Assembly: GCA_902806565.1 (NCBI GenBank) | Contig: CADCXA010000050.1 | Location: 372,001-436,000, forward strand | Reading direction: 5' to 3' | DNA from: Hypoxylon rubiginosum | Taxonomy: Eukaryota > Ascomycota > Sordariomycetes > Xylariales > Hypoxylaceae | DNA: 64,000 bases | Shown here: positions 55,937-64,000 of the stretch, in pieces | How the letters are laid out: every line of letters starts with the position of its first letter | How positions within the stretch are numbered: the first letter of the stretch is position 1 | Position numbers and translations under genes: made by a program | Notes under the pieces: model-generated | Database searches by the model: none | What the model saw: the letters and a program-made list of their open reading frames with translations, nothing else | What the model was told of the DNA's origin: nothing

Positions 55937-58900
55937 CTATGGGTTTTTTTTTTAGATTATATAAGCATTTCACCATCACATTATATTAACTTCGCGTAAT
56001 TTAAATTAATTGGAATTTATCTATAAAAATATAAAATAAAAATTATAAAACTGGTATTTAATTGTTAAGTTTATTATTTTTTATTAGAATTTTTTATTAA
56101 TTTATATTGCTTTTTTTTAATTAATATATTTATATTAATTATTTTATTTATACTTTATATTTTATATTTATATTTATATTTATTTTTTTTAAACTTTTAT
56201 TTAAATTTTACCATCCCTTTTTTTAGAAATTTTTTAATTAGCGATTGTTATTTTTTTTAACTATTAAAATATTATTATATTTATATTTATTAAAGTTTTA
56301 TTTATTATTAATTTAAATATTATTATTATTATTAATAAAACTATTAAATAATAAAACCAAATTAATATTTAATTTAAATATAATATTATTAAATATAAAC
56401 TTAAGTTATTTAATTTTAATATAAGTTAAAATTAATATTAATTTTATATGTTTTGTTTTTAGTTTTTTATTAGTTTTAAACTTTTTTTTATAATTATTAT
56501 TACTAGTTATTAACTTTAATTTATTTTATTTTTATATAGTAAAAGCCTTTTTATAATACCGGCGGTAAATATCGGGGTTATTATTATTAAATTCTAAATT
56601 TAAATTTAAAAAGTTTTTTTTTAAAACTAAAAGATAATGTTTATAATTATTTTTTAATTATTAACCTTCCAATTTTAAGCCTCCCGATTTTAAGTTTTTT
56701 AATTACTGGTTTTTACTTTATTTTTTCTTTTTTTTTTAATTATTTATTTTTAGTATTTTTATTTATAATTTATATATTTTAATTAAAATTTTTAATAATT
56801 TTTACTTATAATATTTATTTTTTTAAAATTCTATTAATAATAAATTAAACTTTTAATTTTTTATCGCTTTTTTATTTTTAAATAATAAAATTATCTTATT
56901 ATATATTAAACTTTAAATAAAACATATAAATATATATTAAAAAGGTGTTTTTAAGATAAAATAATATTTAACATTATAATAAAAATTTAAATATAATAAG
57001 TTTTTATTAACAGAAAGTTCTAGTGGGTTTAATATATAAATTTATAATATATATAATTTATTTAATTTATTATTTTTATTTTTATTTTTTTTTAATATTA
57101 TAATTATATAACTATAATTAAATAAGTAATAAATATTATTTTAAATCGTTATTTAATTTTTATTATTATTAAAAAAGTTATTTATATTTAAAAATAAGGT
57201 TATAAAATTTTATATATAGTAACTATTAAATTAAGTTAAATATATTTTTAATATAATATAAGTTATTTTAATTTTAATTAGCGCTTTTATAAAGTAATAA
57301 ATTTTAATTAAAAAGTTATAATTATTTATTAATTTTTTTAAGTTTATTATAATTTTAGTAATTAAAACTTATAAAAGTGTTTTTTTATTATTTAAAATTA
57401 ATTTATTTAAAGTTAGTTTATTTAAAATTAACTTATTTAAAATTAGCTTACTTATAATTAATTTATTATGTTTATATTTTAAACTTACTATTTTTTTTTA
57501 TAATAAAAATAAAATAATAAACATTACTTACTAATTAAAATTTAAATAAAAAATATAATTATCTATTAATATTATTTTATTAATAAACTTAAATAATTAT
57601 TATAATATTATAATAAAAAAATATTTAATATTATTTATTAGTTAGATTTATTAATAGTTATTAAATAATAAAATCTTATAGTTAAATATAATAAATAATT
57701 TACTTTTAAAGGTTTTTAAGATATAGAAATTATATTTATTTTTATATGTTTATAATATATTAATATTTTTTTTTACCACTAGATATTAATAGTTACTAAT
57801 AATAATAATATAAATAATATAAATTATTTTATGGTTAATATTAAAAATTATATTAAAGTAATTTAAAAAATTAAAATTAAATAATAACTTTATTTTTAAA
57901 TATCTTAAATAATATATATTAAGTTTATATTATAATTATATATATAAATTACATGGAAATAATTTATAAACTAAATAATATAATTTATTAATATTATTTA
58001 TTTTTAAATATATAAACGTAATATATATAAATTTAAGTATATATAAATAATAAAAAATTATGTTTATTATAATATAAATAAGGTTGTAAGGATTTATTTA
58101 TATAAATTATATAAATATTTATTTAAATAAATAATAAGTTATTTTAAAACTTAAAATATTAATAATTTATTATTTATTTATATATATAAATAAATTATAT
58201 AATATATAAATATTTTTTAATATTATTTTAATTTTTTATTTTTTACTTTAATATTTACTTTTTATTAATATATTTTTTATTAATATAAAATATAAAATAA
58301 ATTTAAAAGAAAAATTCATAGTTACCACGTTTTTTAATAATAATAATAACATATTTAACTAAATTTAAAAAGTTATTTATATTTTTTATTTTAAGTATAA
58401 TTTATTATATATATTAATTATTTTATATATTATTAATAATAATAAATTTTATTATTTACTATTTTATAAAATTTATATAATTATTATTAAAAATATTTAA
58501 AATAATATTAAAAATATATAAGAATTATATTTTTTTTTATTTATTAATTAAACTATTTCTTGTTTATTAGTATCTTAAAATAATTTAATTAATATTAAAA
58601 CTTATTATTTTTATATTTTTTATAAAAGTTATATAAATATAAATTATATATTTAAATATTATAATTAGTTTTAAATATTATATATATATATTTATATTAA
58701 TTATTTTTATTATAATTAATATATTATATTTAATGATTCTTTTTTAAAAACACTAGTTTTTTTTTTATAAAAACATATTTAAGTAATAAAAAAATACATA
58801 TATTAATAACTTATTTAATTATATTAATTTTAAACTTAACTTTAATTATAATTATTATATTTTTATATTATAATTAATAAAATTAAAGAATAATTATATT

Positions 58901-59458
58901 ATATTTAAAATTATAAATTTTTAGTTATTAGTTAATTAAATATATATATACTTTATAAAAGATTTATTAGATATTATTTACACTTTTTTTTTTAATTATA
59001 TATTTCTTTGTTAAAATTTTTATTATATTTAAAATAAGAATTATATTATTATTTATTTAAAGTTAAACTTTAAATAGAAAAATAAATTTTATTTAATGTT
59101 ATATATTTTTTAGTTGTTAATTAAATATTATAATATAAATATTAAAATATATATATTATTTTATAATTATTTTTTTTATTTAATTTTTTATATTTTAATT
59201 AAACTTTTATTTATTTGTTTCGTTTAAATTTTATTTATTAAAAAAATAATTAAGATATTTAATAATAATACTTTTTATTAAAAATATTTTATTATTTTCT
59301 TTAAATATAAAAGCTTTTATAATAAATAATTTATATAATAAATAATAATAATAAAATAACTTTTTAATTTTAAAGTAAAAGTTATTAATATTAAAAAAGC
59401 TAGTTAAAAATATAACGTTAATAAAGTTTTATAAGGTGTAAACAAAATTAAAAAAAAG

Positions 59459-59532
59459 AATATAAATAAAACTAAAGAAAAAAATATAAACGAAGCTAAA
59501 AAAAAAAATATAAGCGAAGTTAAAAAAAAAAA
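59459..59532. repeat. Degenerate approximately 25-base tandem array, three copies
   Basis: Three successive units of the form AATATAAACGAAGCTAAAA differ by a few substitutions, mostly C/T and G/A, as expected if RIP hit a minisatellite. Confidence 0.5.
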
Positions 59533-59710
59533 TAATATTAAATATTTAAATAAACGTTTAGTTTATTTAATATATATTAGGTAAATAAAGCCTAATAATA
59601 ATAATAATCTTAAGTATTTTTTTTAAAAGTATTATTATAAGAAATTAATGTTTTTAATATATATTAAGTAATTTAAATTTATTAGTAATAATAATAATAA
59701 TAACAGTAAA

Positions 59711-59746
<36 letters not shown>
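59711..59746. repeat. (AAT)12 microsatellite
   Basis: Uninterrupted AAT triplets inside the AT-rich block, with a shorter interrupted run just before it. Confidence 0.85.
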
Positions 59747-59747
<1 letters not shown>

Positions 59748-59784
59748 GTTTTAACTTTTTTTTTTTTAACGATTTAAATAATAA

Positions 59785-59803
59785 CTCCTAGCTTAGCTAG
59801 GAG
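59785..59803. repeat. Short palindrome CTCCTAGCT/AGCTAGGAG
   Basis: Nine-base perfect arms around one T form a rare GC-containing island in the AT-rich block. Significance unknown. Confidence 0.6.
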
Positions 59804-62800
59804 GAAAAAACCAAACTTAGTTCTTTATATTTAAATATTAAAATTAAGTTTATATTATTTTATCCACTTATTAATTTTAATTTTATTCCGAAGTTATTTA
59901 TATTTATATTTAACTTAATAGATGGTAATAATTAAAGTTTAAATTATTATAAAAATTATTTTATTTTAATTATTTTTTATATAGTTTTTATTAATATTAA
60001 ATCTTTTATTAATATTAAATTTTTTATTAATATTAATTTTAAGGTTAATTATAAAATTATTTTTAAATACGTTTATAATAATTATATTTATTAAAAGGTT
60101 TAATTTTTTTTAATATCTTATTTATAAAAAGTTAGGTTTTTTTTAGTATATTATAATTAAAAAAATTAGATTTTTTTTTATATGTTACTTTTTTATATAT
60201 ATAATTTATAATATTTTTTAAGTAAATATTTTTATAAAAATAATATTTTATAAAATATATATATATAAATAAAAGAAAAACGGTTTAATAAATTAGTTTA
60301 TTATTTTATATATCGCTTAATAAAAATTCTAAATTAATATTTTTTTATATTTTTAAAATATAAAACCTTTTTTTATATTATAACTTTATAATATAAAATT
60401 AAAAGCATTTAATTAAATAATTTTTACTTATTTAAAACTTATTTTTAACGTTAACTAACTTTATAACTACAATTTATTTAAAACTTTTATTTTTTTTATT
60501 ATTTTATATATATTTTAAACCGGCTTATTTTTAATATATAATATATATTTAGTTATTATATATTTTTTTAAATTATTATTAAAATATAATTTATATAATA
60601 TTAATCTTAAATTATTTAATATTTTTTTTACTTATTTAATTTAAATAACTATTTAATTTAAACTTTTAAATTTTATAAACTTTTATAATTATTTTTAATT
60701 AATATTATTTAAGTTTATATAATTTATAAGATTTTTTTTTAATTTATAAGAAACGTTTTTTAAAAAATTTTATTAATTTTAAAAAACCTTTTAATTTTAT
60801 TTTAACTTTTTTATATTATAAGAATAATATTTATAATAATTATTATCATTAAATTAAAGAAGTAGTTTTACGGTTTTATAAGTTAAAATAATAATAATTA
60901 ATATATTAGCTTTTATTTATTAAGCTTATTATTTTATAATATAAATTATTTTAACTTTTTTAAATTTAATTAAAAATAAATATTAGTTTTAAATTAAAAT
61001 AAATTAAATTATTTTTTAGTTTTATTTTATATGTTTAAAATTCTTTATTACACTAATGAAAATAACGATTATTTTATATTAAAAAATAACGGAGATTTAA
61101 TTAAATATATATAATAAGTTTTAATTAAAATTAAAAAAATAAAAATAAGTAATATTATAGTTTTAATATTTAATAATTTATATATATATTAAATTTTATT
61201 ATTTTTTTAAGTAAGTATTTTATTAATAATTTAATAACTTATTATTAAATAAACTTTTTTATTAAATATATAATATAAAAACCAGGTTTATTATTATAAA
61301 AAAATTAAGTTAAATAAAATATTAATTATTAACTATAAAAATAAATTTATATTAGTTTTTTTTAACTAATCTAAAAATTCTAATTATTATTAGTTATTTA
61401 TATATAAATATATAACATTATTTTATTTTTAAAATAAAGTTATATTAACTATAAAATAAATAATAATAAATTTTAATATTATATTATTTTATTTAATTAT
61501 TTTAATAATATATATACTAGTTATTATTATAATAATATTAAAAGTAAATATTTTTATTAATTTAATATATAATATATAAATATTAATAAATCTAAGTAAT
61601 AATAATTAACTTTTTTAGTAACTATTAATAAACATATTAAAATAAATAACGTATTAATTAATATTTTTATATTAATTTTAATTTTTTTTTAATGTAATTT
61701 TTTACTATTAATAACTAAGAAAAATATAAAACTTATAATAAAATAAAAGCTAATTAACATTTATTTATCTAAAGTAATTAAAGTAATTTATAACTTATTA
61801 TTTTAATTATTTAATATAATAGAAAAAATAAAATAATTAAGATATAATAGGATTTTTTATTTTAAAAAGTAAAAATAAATTAAATAATTAATTAAAAACA
61901 TTTTATATATATATTAAATATAATATTATTTATAATATTTTCCTTTAATTATTTATTAATTTTTATAAGATTTTAAGATATATAATATTTAATAATTTAT
62001 TAAATTTTACTTTTAGTATTTTTAAAATTTTTAACTTTTAAACAAATTTAACTTTTAATATAATTATATAAAATTATTTATATATAAATATAAAAATCTT
62101 TTAGTTAATATTAATTATATTAAAAAATTATCCTTATAACTTATTTATAATTATAATAAAATAAACTAATATTAAAAATTATTATTTAAATTATATAAAT
62201 AACTAGTTTTTATTATTTTAAATTAATTTAACTTTTAATAAAATATATTTTATTTTATTAAATAACCCGCTAAAAATCTTAACTTTTATATTATATTTAT
62301 TAAATTAAATTATAATTATTTAAATGTTGTTATAAAAGTTTTAATCGGGATTTAAATTATGTAACATTATAATAAAAAAACCAACTTTTAATTTTAATTT
62401 AACTAGTAATATTTTTTTTAGTTATAAAGTTTAAATTATTTTAATTAGCGTTTTTTTAGTTTATTAATTATTTATTTTAATAAATTTATTTATTAAAAAA
62501 TATTTTTATTTTTTTTTAAAGATGTTAAATAACAGGTTATTATTAATTTTTTATATAAACACGTTATATATAAATAAAATAGATTTAAAGGTAAAAACGT
62601 TTAAGTTATATAGCGTATTATCTAGGATTTTTTTTAGGTAAATATAATTGTAAAAATCTTTAATACTATTAAACGTTTTTATTATATTAAGTAATAATAT
62701 TAATTTGTTAGTTTCAAAACTATAAAAAATTATCCGAAATTATTATAAAAACTTTATATTTTTTATGTTATTTTATTAAACCTTTATATTTTTTATTAAA

Positions 62801-64000
62801 TATAACTTTTAAAATTTAAACTATAAAAATAAATTTTATAAGTAAATATTAATAACTTATAGTTTTAATTTTTTTTTAATTATAAATAAAATTTATATAA
62901 AATCTTTTTTAAATAAAATAAACATTTTATTAAATAAAAATTAATTTTTTTATATATTATATAGTATTTTATAAACTATTTTAAACATGTATTTATATTA
63001 TATAATAATTTTATTTTAAATAATTAATAATATTTATTAAAAGAGATTTATTTTTATTAATTTTTTTTAAATATTATATATTAAATTATTATTTAAAGTA
63101 ATAAAAATTTTAAATTATAAATAAGCGGTTTTTTTATTAAATAATAAAAACATTATAATATTAAATAAAGTTATATATAATATAATTTTTTTTTTTAATT
63201 AATAATAATAATAAAACGTTAAATATAAAAAAATTTTCTTAGTTTTAATTAAGCCTTATAAATAAAAATATATAAAAAAAAAAGTTTATTTAATAATTAT
63301 TATAATAATATTATATATAACATACTAATTATTATTTAATATTAAAAACGTTTTATTATATAAACTTGTTTTAACATTATAATCGTAATTTAATTTTTTT
63401 TTAAATAAATAATTAATATAAATTTCTTTTTAATTAAATTAAAATAAAAAGAGGCTTGTTTTATTTTAGTTTTTTAAGTTTATAATAGTTATTTTAATTA
63501 AATATAAATTATAATTTAAGTAAATAATTTTAATTAAATTAAGTAAGTTTTATATTTTATTAAATACTTATATTAAATTATTATATATAAACTTTTAAAA
63601 TTTATTTTAAATATAAATTAAATTTTAAATATTGTTTTTTTATAAAGCGTACATAAAAACGGTTTTTAGCTAACCGCCAGTTAAAAATATTTATACTTTT
63701 TTAAAAAAATTCTCCTAATAATTATTATTTTTTAAAAAACCTTAAGTTTAATAAATATCTTAAAATATTAAGTATTAAATATTATTATATTTTATTAAAT
63801 TAAGTTAACTTTTAGTTTTAAAAATTAAAATAAAAAGTATTTATAAATAAAATTTTTTACTAACTTTTAAATAAATAAAATATATTTAACTAAACTTCCT
63901 TATTATTTTTCGTTTATATTTTATTTATTTTTTTTTTATATACTATTAAAATAAATATAAAAAATCCTGATATAAAATATTTTAATTATCCTTATAAATC

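Larger units (their letters stand above)
55937..64000. repeat. About 8 kb AT-rich block, probable RIP-mutated repeat DNA (continues past right edge)
   Basis: From about 55937 the sequence is overwhelmingly A and T, with long TTTATTTA, TATATA and TTTTT stretches, rare C and G, and no reading frame of 60 codons or more on either strand. The change from the flank is abrupt. Such blocks in Pezizomycotina arise from RIP acting on transposon copies, and are typical of subtelomeres, centromeres and transposon islands. I cannot identify the original elements. A (TAA)n run, a degenerate 25-base array and one short palindrome are the only ordered features I see. Confidence 0.8.

Noticed and set aside
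55937..64000. Mitochondrial DNA insertion as the source of the AT-rich block
   Set aside because: No mitochondrial gene, tRNA or rRNA segment is recognisable; RIP-mutated nuclear repeats explain it better.
1..64000. CRISPR arrays, bacterial operons, phage genes
   Set aside because: All recognised genes are eukaryotic with spliceosomal introns; no regularly spaced direct repeats of CRISPR type were seen.

Overview
The window is nuclear DNA of a filamentous ascomycete (Pezizomycotina, most likely a Sordariomycete). The signs are intron-poor genes with short (about 50-75 nt, rarely longer) GT..AG introns carrying CTAAC-like branch sites, fungus-specific families (HET domain, Zn2Cys6 regulator, Ser-rich stalked membrane protein), and a long AT-rich block that looks like repeat-induced point mutation (RIP) debris. 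The species cannot be named from sequence alone.

Layout, left to right. The 5' end of an MFS transporter runs off the left edge (1-255, minus). Next come a syntaxin-18/Ufe1 SNARE, an aspartate aminotransferase, a small highly codon-biased protein of unknown function, a catalase-like heme peroxidase and a secreted chitin/polysaccharide deacetylase with three N-terminal beta-type modules. After a 3.7 kb gene-poor gap follow TRAPPIII subunit Trs85, a HET-domain protein, RNA helicase Dbp7 and a large mitochondrial-type PPR protein. A second gap (28.4-31.4 kb) precedes a DNA-replication/repair pair in head-to-head arrangement, Pol delta subunit 3 (Cdc27/POLD3) and Rad18, with an ESCRT-III Chm7/CHMP7 protein tail-to-tail with Rad18. 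Then come a Ser-rich single-pass membrane protein, a short-chain dehydrogenase, a Zn2Cys6 transcription factor, the ASTRA WD40 protein Asa1, a HAD phosphatase and a TTC1-like TPR protein.

The right end is different. After 52.8 kb there is no intact gene. I recognise a relic of a polyketide synthase ketosynthase (53343-53900, minus) and a cytochrome P450 pseudogene (54533-55440, plus) that keeps its introns but has a 1-base deletion and an 11-bp tandem duplication. At about 55.93 kb, just after a perfect GC-rich hairpin, the sequence switches abruptly to about 8 kb of extremely AT-rich DNA without reading frames, continuing past the right edge. This reads as a decayed secondary-metabolism locus beside a RIP-mutated repeat island.

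Most genes are housekeeping singletons and do not form a pathway. The one functional grouping is POLD3-Rad18: both act on PCNA and they share a 575 bp divergent promoter that contains an ACGCGT (MluI cell-cycle box) motif. I did not find a clearly new biological system. The best leads are that pair, the decayed metabolite locus with its sharp AT-rich boundary, a tRNA-like (SINE-like) element near 2.8 kb, and a palindrome (TACCTAGGTA) scattered through non-coding DNA.
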